Source of the DNA: Drosophila pseudoobscura
Taxonomy: Eukaryota > Arthropoda > Insecta > Diptera > Drosophilidae
Direction of reading: 5' to 3'
Assembly: GCF_009870125.1 (NCBI RefSeq)
Contig: NC_046683.1
Coordinates: 64,619,869-64,683,868, forward strand
Length of the DNA stretch: 64,000 nucleotides
Of this stretch, positions 49,901 through 60,287 are shown one piece after another (position 1 is the first letter of the stretch; each line of letters opens with the position of its first letter). The notes beneath the pieces were generated by a model. The model saw nothing but the letters and a program-made list of their open reading frames with translations, did not search any database and was not told the DNA's origin. A program made the translations under genes and the position numbers.

Positions 49901-52297
49901 GAGACTAGACAGGCAAATGTGACACCTCCTTGGATTTTAAATAACAATTAAATGAAATTAGCTAAAGGGAAAAGAGATTGTCATAGATATTCCATCTACA
50001 GGCTTTTTAATGGATTATTCGATAGATATTTGTTGCGATTTTGCAAGTAGTATTCGCTGCATAAATTGCAAATATTTCCCATTAACTTCCCAATCAATTC
50101 GTCGTCCAGGGAGGGCCAACAGACAACCGATTGACCTCTGGCCAGGCGGACACTCTTCAGACCCTGCTGGGGAGGCCGTTTATCCGTTATTATCCGGGCC
50201 AGTTGTGGTTGCGTCGTGCCACAAGGGCTAGTCTCGGACCAAATTGCCATCATTTGAGCAGCAGTTTAGGCCGAAATGCCAGTCTTTCGCTTTTGCGAGG
50301 TCTCCTTTCGGTCAGCATTTAGTTTTATGGAACTACGGGAACAACGGAACGAACGGCTGCCTTCAACTTAAAGAGACAAAAACTAACAAACCTGAGAAAC
50401 CGAGAAACTAACAAACCATATCAACATCAACATCATCATCATGATCAGCAACCGCATCATCGTCATGGTCGTCATCTGTGGAGGAGAGAAAGAGCTGGGA
50501 GCGATAAAAAGATTTTTGTATCTTGATTTCGTTGCACCAAAAAAGGCAACGGCAACTCCCATTAAACCTCCCAAAAAGGCAAAAGGCGCCGTGTTGCAGA
50601 TTGTTGTTGCTGTTGCAGATTGCTGGCGCCCACCACGACGAGGGAGCAGGAGAGCCACCAGGGTAGTGCCACGCCCAGCCCCACGCCCACCAGAGCAACA
50701 TTTGTGGCATATTCTCAGATTTGCTTAGGCCTGGACCCCATTCCCATCCGCAGCCCATCCGCAGCCCATCCTTGGATGTGCGCAAGTGCAACTGCAACTG
50801 CAACAGCATCAGCGTCAGCATCATTAAAGCAGCTGCATTTAATTTCAATGCCCATTTAGGACGCGGCCCGCCAACATTTGCTCCAAGGGCCGCTTTTCCT
50901 CTGCGACTCCGACTCTGTCAGCGGCAGCTGCCACAGCTCCGACTGGACTGGACTCCGACCTGCCTGGCCCCCGATCCACGCATTTCTTACAACATTTTTG
51001 CCGCGACTAGTTCCCAGCCAACACGATTCTGCCCCATCGCCCAACCCCACACTGCCCTCACCATCGCCCTCCCCCTCGCTTGGATGACTGCTGTGGCTGC
51101 GGCTGCGGCTGCTGCTGCTGTTGTTGTTGTTGCATCAATTAAAGCTGCGCTTGATTTTTTAGATGCGTAGGGCGGACGACAGGTGCAAAGTGCTACAACA
51201 GCTCAGCCCCAGCCCCAGCCCCATCCCATCCACAGCCCCAATCCCCAACTCCCAGTGATTTGAATTTTTCCATGCGGTTTCTTAGACTAGCAAAATTACA
51301 AGTATATATACTACCAGGAGGGGAAAAGAACAGGCTCCAGATGCAGTAAAACCTATAGGCAGGAACTCGGGCTGAAGCTGGCTGTCGGACTGGGCCACAG
51401 GTGCAGCGGTAATGGCAGTGGTGGTGATGTTGGTGGTGGCAACAGCTGGGGCAAATCATTTGCAAACGCGTTAAGTGCATCACCGGATGGGCGGTGACGA
51501 TCTCAGCATACAGCATACAATGATATAGGCATCCATGATATGACTCAATAGATTTGGGCGCTGGCGGTATGCATGGCGCAATCCAAATTTAAAATTGTGT
51601 TCGAAATCAGCGGTGTTTCTATGATACTGTGCGCGGCCATGCCATGGTAAAACTGCGCAGAAACTAGCCGAATACCAACTTAGGCCCATTTTTAAGGACG
51701 TTATGGCCCCTTTTTATTTTTTCTATTCTAGTTCTTTGCGGCGTCATAAATAATGTGATTTCCAAGGTTGGGTTCAATTATTATCACGAATTTTCAATAC
51801 ACAATATTCCAGAATATTCCAATCTTTGGGTTAACTAATCGCAGTGGGAGAGATGCTTCCTTTTGTGCGTTGCAAACAGGTAGGTCATGCGTAAAAGATC
51901 GGTTTATGGGTCTGAGAAGAATTCATTCTTTCATTTTGTATGGTGGTGTTTTTATTTTGACTGTAACAATTTTGCTGTTTTTGGACTGTTGAAGGGGAAA
52001 AAAAAAATGGTATAACTAATATGAGACTGAAAAAGTGTGCAATTTCTTACTATGATTTGATTTGAATTGATGTGAAAAAAATGATGTCTCAAAAAAGATA
52101 ATAGGCGAGCGTATATCACAAGTTGAATAAACGTGTACATATAACAAAGCCTCAAAAAAAAAATCCTAATATACATATCCGTGTATATAAGTGGACGTGT
52201 GTTTTTAAGCCTACAAATTTCTTATTTTCTACGAAACAAATAACGTTAAAGATGAGATCCAGGGCAAACGAACAGTCCGCGCTTTTTGTTGATCATG

Positions 52298-53897
52298 CTA
52301 TTGGAGATTCTCTGCATTACAGATCTTTTTCTCGGCCACCTGGAGGCTGTGAAGTAGCTGGTTAATAAGCGTCAACGCCTGAGAATTCCCCTGGTCATCG
52401 GCGAAGTGTGCCACCTTTTCGAGGAGAAGCTGGACTGCTGGCAATTGAAGATGCACTCTTGGGTGGGTACGAAGTAGCTCAAGGGCTTTTGGTCTTTTGG
52501 CACAGCTCTGACCATTATCTGGCGTTGTATCGCAATCTTTTCGCTTTCGATTGCCGGATGAGCTTGTGGAGCCTGGAGATTTGGCAGGTAGGCCCACAGG
52601 CCCATCAATTAATTGAGTGTTTTCAAATGGTGTCGGAATGTTACTATTTAGTAATAGGTCACTGCGAATTCTTATGGTGGGCCTATCTTGTGCCTTCTGA
52701 GGGACGATGGTGATCCTGTTTTCGCTGGGCTTCAGCTTTGATTGGTCAGTGAGAATGGTGGGTTTTTCCTGTGCCTTGTCAAAGGTGGCTCTTACGATGG
52801 TCTCATTTGGGGCCTTGTGAGTGGTGATGATGCTGTGCTCGCTGGACTTCAGTTTTGAATGCTCAGAGCGGACTTCAATGCTGCGTTCATCCTGGGCCTT
52901 GCCAACGGTGTCTCTTATAGTCGCCGTATCTTGTGTCTTTTGAGGGGTAATACTGATCTTTTCTTTGATACTGATATTCGATTTGTCCATGTGGAATCCT
53001 ATTTTGGGTTCTTCGTGTGTCTTGCCAGTAGTGATCTGGTCCTGTTCGACTTTTTTAATTTTTTGGTAAGTGCGAATTCTTAGGGAGGTTTCTTTTGGTG
53101 CCTTGAGAGGGGTGGTGGGGGTCCCGTCTTCGTTGGGTTTCAGATTTGATTGATCAGAAAGGACTTGAGTGGTGGGCTCATCTTGTGCCTTGTCCGGGCT
53201 GAGCTTGTCTTGTTTAGCTTTCTGCTTTGATCGGATGGCTCTCGCCTTCGATCGATCTTCGATCGCAGTCTGGCTTACTCTTTTAGCAATAATTTCGTTC
53301 TTAATATTACGCGTCTTAAGAGTCTCTAAGTCAAGCTTGCCATCCACGTGATCTGCGTAGTCTTTTAAATCTATATCGCCTATCTCGTCATCATGGATGA
53401 TTATCGGAGGTTTCGACAGGCTGGATTCGCTGTCGAGTAAACTATCCAGACTTTCGCAAGTCTCTTCATCTTCATCTTCGTCGCTACAGAGGTCAATGAT
53501 GATAGTCGAAGGTTTGTTTGTGGCTGCTTCGACTGATTCGGATGCTGGTTGCTCAGTTACACTGTTAGTCTGTTTCGATTCTGCTTTCGAAGAAGCTTCA
53601 GTCTCTCCATTTAGCTTCGATATCCAGTCACCTGCCCACGCCATGACGTTCTCGTAGGACGACGCGGGTAACTTAGTCCTCAGCTTTTCCTGGCATTTTC
53701 TGGACAAGAAATGCCCATTCGGCCCTTTGCTGACCTTGAAGTGCTCGAATCCAGAGTTAAACAAATCCTTCCTGGAAGTATATGGGTAGTATAGATTTAA
53801 CATGGTAGTCGAATATTACTTACAAAGTTGTTTTGTTCATCCCCTTGAAGGTCTGCATATTCTTTATCTCCCTGTTGCTCAGAATCAAAACTATCAT
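52298..53897 (-). CDS. Orphan 515-residue protein, copy 1
   Basis: Two exons on the minus strand: 53,897-53,824 and 53,771-52,298, split by a 52-nt intron (GTAAGT...CTTCCAG). The start may be residue 1 or the ATG for Met14. I do not recognise the family. Residues about 14-80 look like a small basic domain (TFKGMNKTTLKDLF, ENVMAWAGDWISKLNG). TIIIDLCSDEDEDEE at about 114-128 is a strong SUMO-interaction-type motif, and PPIIIHDDEIGD at about 146-157 is a weaker one. Residues about 200-430 hold degenerate Lys/Thr-rich repeats around words such as DKAQDEPT, SDQSNLKPNE and ITPQKTQD. RKRK (433-436) and KRPK (450-453) suit a bipartite nuclear signal. The last 60 residues look helical. A nuclear, SUMO-linked role is inference only. 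Confidence 0.8.
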
Positions 53898-53974
53898 TTA
53901 AGCTGTTTCCTTAATTTAATCCAATATATAAAACTACTGAATCAAAATTGTTCGACTTTTGGTGCCTCAACAGC

Positions 53975-54312
53975 AATGTGATATGAAATCGAACTTAACC
54001 CACTTAACCCCCCTCTATTTAAACAGCTCAGCGACTTGAGGTAAATGGCTGTAAATGTTACTGAGTGTGACTTCTTCTTGTAGATCCATGCCATCTTTCC
54101 TCTGAACTTACAAAAAAAAAAGATATCTATCACCTGAACTGCGGTAAAATGATTACATATTTGTTATGTTCGGTGGAATATTAAAAAAAACCCCTTGGCA
54201 TACAATGGGTTAATTAGAAACCATATTCCTCGATTTTAATATTCTTTTGGATAATGCTAATAATGAGAACTCTCAGCTGTGAATACATAATTTTATCCGA
54301 TTGTCGAATCGA
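53975..54312 (-). repeat. Dispersed repeat in unit 1 (reverse copy)
   Basis: This block matches the forward copy at 18,978-19,315. It ends about 80 bp upstream of the orphan gene's start codon, so it probably forms part of that gene's leader or promoter. Corresponding blocks in the other units are listed separately. Confidence 0.8.
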
Positions 54313-54472
54313 TTTCCCTTCAAGACTGGCTAATTTTAAGAGCTCATTTCACGGGTTTGTTTATAAAGTAAGGTTTAAACAAAATGTCACCCTGATGGGA
54401 ATGCGAACAATAATAAATGAGCTGCCAACTTGGTTAAAATGCCCACTCGTGGCGTTATTTTAATGTTCGCCG

Positions 54473-54489
54473 TATCGAGAAACTCGATA
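54473..54489. promoter_or_regulatory. CGATA palindrome between the two genes of unit 1
   Basis: TATCGAGAAACTCGATA is a perfect 7-bp inverted repeat with a 3-bp spacer, conserved at 58,468-58,484 and 62,464-62,480. Inverted CGATA cores resemble BEAF-32/DREF binding sites, which mark promoters between close fly genes. It lies about 130 bp past the end of the MADF-BESS gene and about 580 bp before the orphan gene, and may mark the orphan promoter. Confidence 0.4.
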
Positions 54490-54618
54490 TTACGCTTTGC
54501 AGCACTGCCGCCAAGTATATGGCGCTAAAACTACTCTCGTTTCAAACATTTTAGCGACAGTATTGACCACTCGTAAAATATTTTTTTGATTATTCATTTA
54601 ATTTTATAATTATTAGAT

Positions 54619-55571
54619 CTACAAATGGTTTCCCACTGTGCTGCGTGTTTCGCCACGGTTTATTCGCAAATTGCCCATGCAGCCTTCAAAAAGAATATCG
54701 GCAATGGCTTTTCGTGCCAAGATTCTTTGCGTCGGTGCCATCTCTTCATACTGAACCGCCCAAGACTTGGCCAGCACCTCCGAGGCCTCGCTTAAAGCTG
54801 GATGGGCGTCTGTACCATTTGATCCTCTGCCCACAGTCAACGCCACGTTCGTGGAGACGTTGCGGTCCTTATAGTCGGATGTGTTAAAGCCACAAATTTC
54901 CGGTTTGACATCGCCGTCTCGTGTGAGCCTATCAGTATCCATGGGTTCCCCGTCATGCTCGATGATCTCTATTTTCGGACTCAGCAGCGAACTCTCCTCT
55001 GATTGTTGCACACCTTGCTCTGGTAGATAGGTGGCTATTGTCTCCTTTGTTGGCCAGTCACTCACAGCATCCAATGGGTCTGATGAGGCCTGAAAGGAAG
55101 CAATCCATTATAAAACAAACTGCAGTTATCGTCTTATCTATTTTTCACTCACATCTTTTCCAAACTCAAACATCGTCTTTGGTTTTGTGGTCGCCGTTCC
55201 GCGAACTTTTCTGGTTCTGCCTTGTTGAAACGACTCCTGGGTCAGAAGGAATCCCATATAGTCGTAGAACCAAAGCGTGGGCTTGCACAGATCCGAATGA
55301 AATCCCAGTTCCTTTTGCTTCAGAATTCGCATCTGTTCGCGGCGGTAGTTCGTCCGGAAGATGTTGATGCGCCGCCCAACTTCAGTGCGCGTTGCATTCG
55401 GCTGGATCTCTCTTAGCTTCGTCTCCAAAAGCTCGTAGGCCTTGTTTCGCAGTTCCTTATTTCGGTAGTCGACATGGTTAGCGTCCCATAGCTGTGGCAT
55501 TCCTTGATAGAGGGCCAAAAACTCGCGCCAAAACTGACGCTTGCCAGCGCTGAAGCGGTCAGGCAAAGACG
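54619..55571 (-). pseudogene. MADF-BESS gene copy 1, 5'-truncated by the duplication junction
   Basis: Exons 55,571-55,153 (broken at its start) and 55,089-54,619; the intron (GTGAGT...TTTCAG) is intact. The frame holds the MADF domain and the BESS motif unchanged, but the native ATG and first five codons are replaced by sequence from the left end of the next unit. Reading upstream in frame there is no ATG before a TAA 15 codons away. The next internal Met (27 in the intact gene) would cut into the first MADF helix. It has no native promoter. Expression would need read-through from orphan copy 2 or a new start. Confidence 0.8.
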
Positions 55572-56292
55572 CTGGGGGTATGCATGGCGCAATCCAAATT
55601 TAAAATTGTGTTCGAAATCAGCGGTGTTTCTATGATACTGAGCGCGGCCATGGTAAAACTGCGCAGAGACTAGCCGAATACCAACTTAGGCCCTTTTTTA
55701 AGGACGTTATGGCCCTTTTTTATTTTTTCTATTCTAGTTCTTTGCGGCGTCATAAATAATGTGATTTCCAAGGTTGGGTTCAATTATTATCACGAATTTT
55801 CAATACACAATATTCCAGAATATTCCAATCTTTGGGTTAACTAATCGCAGTGGGAGAGATGCTTCCTTTTGAGCGTTGCAAACAGGTAGGTCATCCGTAA
55901 AAGATGGGTTTATGGGTCTGAGAATTCATTCTTTCATTTTGTATGGTGGTGTTTTTATTTTGACTGTAACAATTTTGCTGTTTTTGGACTGTTGAAGGGG
56001 GGAAAAAAATGGTATAACTAATATGAGAATGAAACAGTGTGCAATTTCTTACTATGATTTGATTTGAATTGATGTGAAAAAAATGATGTCTCAAAAAAGA
56101 TAATAGGCGAGCGTATATCACAAGTTGAATAAACGTGTACATATAACAAAGCCAAAAAAAAAAAAAAAAAATCCTATTATATATATCCCTGTATATAACT
56201 GGACGTGTGTTTTTAAGCCTACAAATTTCTTATTCTCTACGAAACAAATAACGTTAAAGATGCGATCCAGTCCGCGCTTTTTGTTGATCATG

Positions 56293-57892
56293 CTATTGGA
56301 GATTCTCTGCATTACAGATCTTTTTCTCGGCCACCTGGAGGCTGTGAAGTAGCTGGTTAATAAGCGTCAACGCCTGAGAATTCCCCTGGTCATCGGCGAA
56401 GTGTGCCACCTTTTCGAGGAGAAGCTGGACTGCTGGCAATTGAAGATGCACTCTTGGGTGGGTACGAAGTAGCTCAAGGGCTTTTGGTATTTTGGCACAG
56501 CTCTGACCATTATCTGGCGTTGTATCGCAATCTTTTCGCTTTCGATTGCCAGATGAGCTTGTGGAGCCTGGAGATTTGGCAGGTAGGCCCACAGGCCCAT
56601 CAATTAATTGAGTGTTTTCAAATGGTGTCGGAATGTTACTATTTAGTAATAGGTCACTGCGAATTCTTATGGTGGGCCTATCTTGTGCCTTCTGAGGGAC
56701 GATGGTGATCCTGTTTTCGCTGGGCTTCAGCTTTGATTGGTCAGTGAGGATGGTGGGTTTTTCCTGTGCCTTGTCAAAGGTGGCTCTTACGATGGTCTCA
56801 TTTGGGGCCTTGTGAGTGGTGATGATGCTGTGCTCGCTGGACTTCAGTTTTGAATGCTCAGAGCGGACTTCAATGCTGCGTTCATCCTGGGCCTTGCCAA
56901 CGGTGTCTCTTATAGTCGCCGTATCTTGTGTCTTTTGAGGGGTAATACTGATCTTTTCTTTGATACTGATATTCGATTTGTCCATGTGGAATCCTATTTT
57001 GGGTTCTTCGTGTGTCTTGCCAGTAGTGATCTGGTCCTGTTCGACTTTTTTAATTTTTTGGTAAGTGCGAATTCTTAGGGAGGTTTCTTTTGGTGCCTTG
57101 AGAGGGGTGGTGGGGGTCCCGTCTTCGTTGGGTTTCAGATTTGATTGATCAGAAAGGACTTGAGTGGTGGGCTCATCTTGTGCCTTGTCCGGGCTGAGCT
57201 TGTCTTGTTTAGCTTTCTGCTTTGATCGGATGGCTCTCGCCTTCGATCGATCTTCGATCGCAGTCTGGCTTACTCTTTTAGCAATAATTTCGTTCTTAAT
57301 ATTACGCGTCTTAAGAGTCTCTAAGTCAAGCTTGCCATCCACGTGATCTGCATAGTCTTTTAAATCTATATCGCCTATCTCGTCATCATGGATGATTATC
57401 GGAGGTTTCGACAGGCTGGATTCGCTGTCGAGTAAACTATCCAGACTTTCGCAAGTCTCTTCATCTTCATCTTCGTCGCTACAGAGGTCAATGATGATAG
57501 TCGAAGGTTTGTTTGTGGCTGCTTCGACTGATTCGGATGCTGGTTGCTCAGTTACACTGTTAGTCTGTTTCGATTCTGCTTTCGAAGAAGCTTCAGTCTC
57601 TCCATTTAGCTTCGATATCCAGTCACCTGCCCACGCCATGACGTTCTCGTAGGACGACGCGGGTAACTTAGTCCTCAGCTTTTCCTGGCATTTTCTGGAC
57701 AAGAAATGCCCATTCGGCCCTTTGCTGACCTTGAAGTGCTCGAATCCAGAGTTAAACAAATCCTTCCTGGAAGTATATGGGTAGTATAGATTTAACATGG
57801 TAGTCGAATATTACTTACAAAGTTGTTTTGTTCATCCCCTTGAAGGTCTGCATATTCTTTATCTCCCTGTTGCTCAGAATCAAAACTATCAT
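56293..57892 (-). CDS. Orphan 515-residue protein, copy 2
   Basis: Same two-exon structure as copy 1: 57,892-57,819 and 57,766-56,293. The exon-2 product is identical to copy 3 and differs from copy 1 by Ile for Arg at residue 451, which changes the second basic cluster from KRPK to KIPK. The leader, intron and splice sites are intact. The 3' flank lacks 13 bp present in copy 1 just past the stop. Its promoter region, between it and the neighbouring MADF-BESS copy, is fully contained in the duplicated unit, so it could be expressed. Confidence 0.8.
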
Positions 57893-57969
57893 TTAAGCTG
57901 TTTCCTTAATTTAATCCAATATATAAAACTGCTGAATCAAAATTGTTCGACTTTTGGTGCCTCAACAGC

Positions 57970-58307
57970 AATGTGATATGAAATCGAACTTAACCCACTT
58001 AACCCCCCTCTATTTAAACAGCTCAGCGACTTGAGGTAAATGGCTGTAAATGTTACTGAGTGTGACTTCTTCTTGTAGATCCATGCCATCTTTCCTCTGA
58101 ACTTACAAAAAAAAAAAGATATCTATCACCTGAACTGCGGTAAAATGATTACATATTTGTTATTTTCGGAGGAATATTAAAAAAAACCCCTTGGCATAAT
58201 TGGGTTAATTGGAAACCATATTCCTCGATTTTAATATTCCTTTGGATAATGCTTATAATGAGAACTCTCAGCTGTGAATACATAATTTTATCCGATTGTC
58301 GAATCGA
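57970..58307 (-). repeat. Dispersed repeat in unit 2 (reverse copy)
   Basis: Same element as in unit 1, with private changes: TTATTTTCGGAGG in place of TTATGTTCGGTGG, and a two-base shorter GCATAATTGGG. Confidence 0.8.
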
Positions 58308-58613
58308 TTTCCCTTGAAGACTGGCTAATTTTAAGAGCTCATTTCATTGGTTTGGTTATAAAGTAAGGTTTAAACAAAATGTCACCCTGATGGGAATGCG
58401 AACAATAATAAATGAGCTGCCAACTTGGTTAAAATGCCCACTCGTGGCGTTATTTTAATGTTCGCCGTATCGAGAAACTCGATATTACGCTTTGCAGCAC
58501 TGCCGCCAAGTATATGGCGCTAAAACTACTCTCGTTTCAAACATTTTAGCGACAGTATTGACCACTCGTAAAATATTTTTTTGATTATTCATTTAATTTT
58601 ATAATTATTAGAT

Positions 58614-59566
58614 CTACAAATGGTTTCCCACTGTGCTGCGTGTTTCGCCACGGTTTATTCGCAAATTGCCCATGCAGCCTTCAAAAAGAATATCGGCAAT
58701 GGCTTTTCGTGCCAAGATTCTTTGCGTCGGTGCCATCTCTTCATACTGAACCGCCCAAGACTTGGCCAGCACCTCCGAGGCCTCGCTTAAAGCTGGATGG
58801 GCGTCTGTACCATTTGATCCTCTGCCCACAGTCAACGCCACGTTCGTGGAGACGTTGCGGTCCTTATAGTCGGATGTGTTAAAGCCACAAATTTCCGGTT
58901 TGACATCGCCGTCTCGTGTGAGCCTATCAGTATCCATGGGTTCCCCGTCATGCTCGATGATCTCTATTTTCGGACTCAGCAGCGAACTCTCCTCTGATTG
59001 TTGCACACCTTGCTCTGATAGATAACTGGCTATTGTCTCCTTTGTTGGCCAGTCACTCACAGCATCCAATGGGTCTGATGAGGCCTGAAAGGAAGCAATC
59101 CATTATAAAACAAACTGCAGTTATCGTCTTATCTATTTTTCACTCACATCTTTTCCAAACTCAAACATCGTCTTTGGTTTTGTGGTCGCCGTTCCGCGAA
59201 CTTTTCTGGTTCTGCCTTGTTGAAACGACTCCTGGGTCAGAAGGAATCCCATATAGTCGTAGAACCAAAGCGTGGGCTTGCACAGATCCGAATGAAATCC
59301 CAGTTCCTTTTGCTTCAGAATTCGCATCTGTTCGCGGCGGTAGTTCGTCCGGAAGATGTTGATGCGCCGCCCAACTTCAGTGCGCGTTGCATTCGGCTGG
59401 ATCTCTCTTAGCTTCGTCTCCAAAAGCTCGTAGGCCTTGTTTCGCAGTTCCTTATTTCGGTAGTCGACATGGTTAGCGTCCCATAGCTGTGGCATTCCTT
59501 GATAGAGGGCCAAAAACTCGCGCCAAAACTGACGCTTGCCAGCGCTGAAGCGGTCAGGCAAAGACG
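58614..59566 (-). pseudogene. MADF-BESS gene copy 2, 5'-truncated by the duplication junction
   Basis: Exons 59,566-59,148 and 59,084-58,614, with the same junction and start loss as copy 1. Two residues differ from copies 1 and 3 just after the intron: ATYLPEQ in those copies is ASYLSEQ here. The frame is otherwise open, which suggests either a young event or retained function. Confidence 0.8.
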
Positions 59567-60287
59567 CTGGGGGTATGCATGGCGCAATCCAAATTTAAAA
59601 TTGTGTTCGAAATCAGCGGTGTTTCTACGATACTGAGCGCGGCCATGGTAAAACTGCGCAGAGACTAGCCGAATACCAACTTAGGCCCTTTTTTAAGGAC
59701 GTTATGGCCCTTTTTTATTTTTTCTATTCTAGTTCTTTGCGGCGTCATAAATAATGTGATTTCCAAGGTTGGGTTCAATTATTATCACGAATTTTCAATA
59801 CACAATATTCCAGAATATTCCAATCTTTGGGTTAACTAATCGCAGTGGGAGAGATGCTTCCTTTTGAGCGTTGCAAACAGGTAGGTCATCCGTAAAAGAT
59901 GGGTTTATGGGTCTGAGAATTCATTCTTTCATTTTGTATGGTGGTGTTTTTATTTTGACTGTAACAATTTTGCTGTTTTTGGACTGTTGAAGGGGGGAAA
60001 AAAATGGTATAACTAATATGAGAATGAAACAGTGTGCAATTTCTTACTATGATTTGATTTGAATTGATGTGAAAAAAATGATGTCTCAAAAAAGATAATA
60101 GGCGAGCGTATATCACAAGTTGAATAAACGTGTACATATAACAAAGCCAAAAAAAAAAAAAAAAAATCCTATTATATATATCCCTGTATATAACTGGACG
60201 TGTGTTTTTAAGCCTACAAATTTCTTATTCTCTACGAAACAAATAACGTTAAAGATGCGATCCAGTCCGCGCTTTTTGTTGATCATG

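Larger units (their letters stand above)
28960..51558. other. 22.6-kb region without recognisable genes
   Basis: No ORF resembles a known protein. The ORFs present overlap on both strands, are rich in Gln, Ala, Pro or Arg, and follow simple repeats. I find no tRNA and no clear microRNA hairpin. Repeats noted: GTC-type run at about 30,043-30,063, GGTCTG hexamers at about 39,783-39,825, AGCCCC hexamers at about 39,432-39,456 and 51,205-51,225, a TG run at 43,897-43,919, and a 10-bp tandem repeat near 40,988-41,020. GGAGT pentamers occur at about 37,340-37,365, 42,918-42,940 and 45,430-45,452. Conserved regulatory DNA or a long intron would fit. Confidence 0.6.
51559..55569. repeat. Tandem unit copy 1 (about 4.01 kb)
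   Basis: This is the left-most of three direct tandem copies. Its left edge is defined by comparison with the junctions at 55,570 and 59,565, where the same GGTATGCATGGCGCAATCC follows. It is about 16 bp longer than copy 2 because of small extra segments: GCCAT near 51,642, AGAAG near 51,917 and a 13-bp segment near 52,265. It holds one orphan gene and one truncated MADF-BESS copy. Confidence 0.95.
55570..59564. repeat. Tandem unit copy 2 (3,995 bp)
   Basis: The middle copy, flanked on both sides by the same novel junction (AAAGACGCTGGGGGTATGCA). It differs from copy 3 at only a few sites in its left part but at about ten sites between 58,149 and 59,040. Confidence 0.95.

Noticed and set aside
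52298-53803. Reading the orphan protein from the in-frame ATG at 53,803 (501 residues)
   Set aside because: That ATG lies in a 52-nt intron with strong GTAAGT and TTCCAG ends; splicing gives a frame-true upstream exon present in all copies.
55138-55566. Start of the truncated MADF copies at MPDRF
   Set aside because: The codon there is TTG, not ATG; the intact copy shows the true start five codons earlier (MTTSL).
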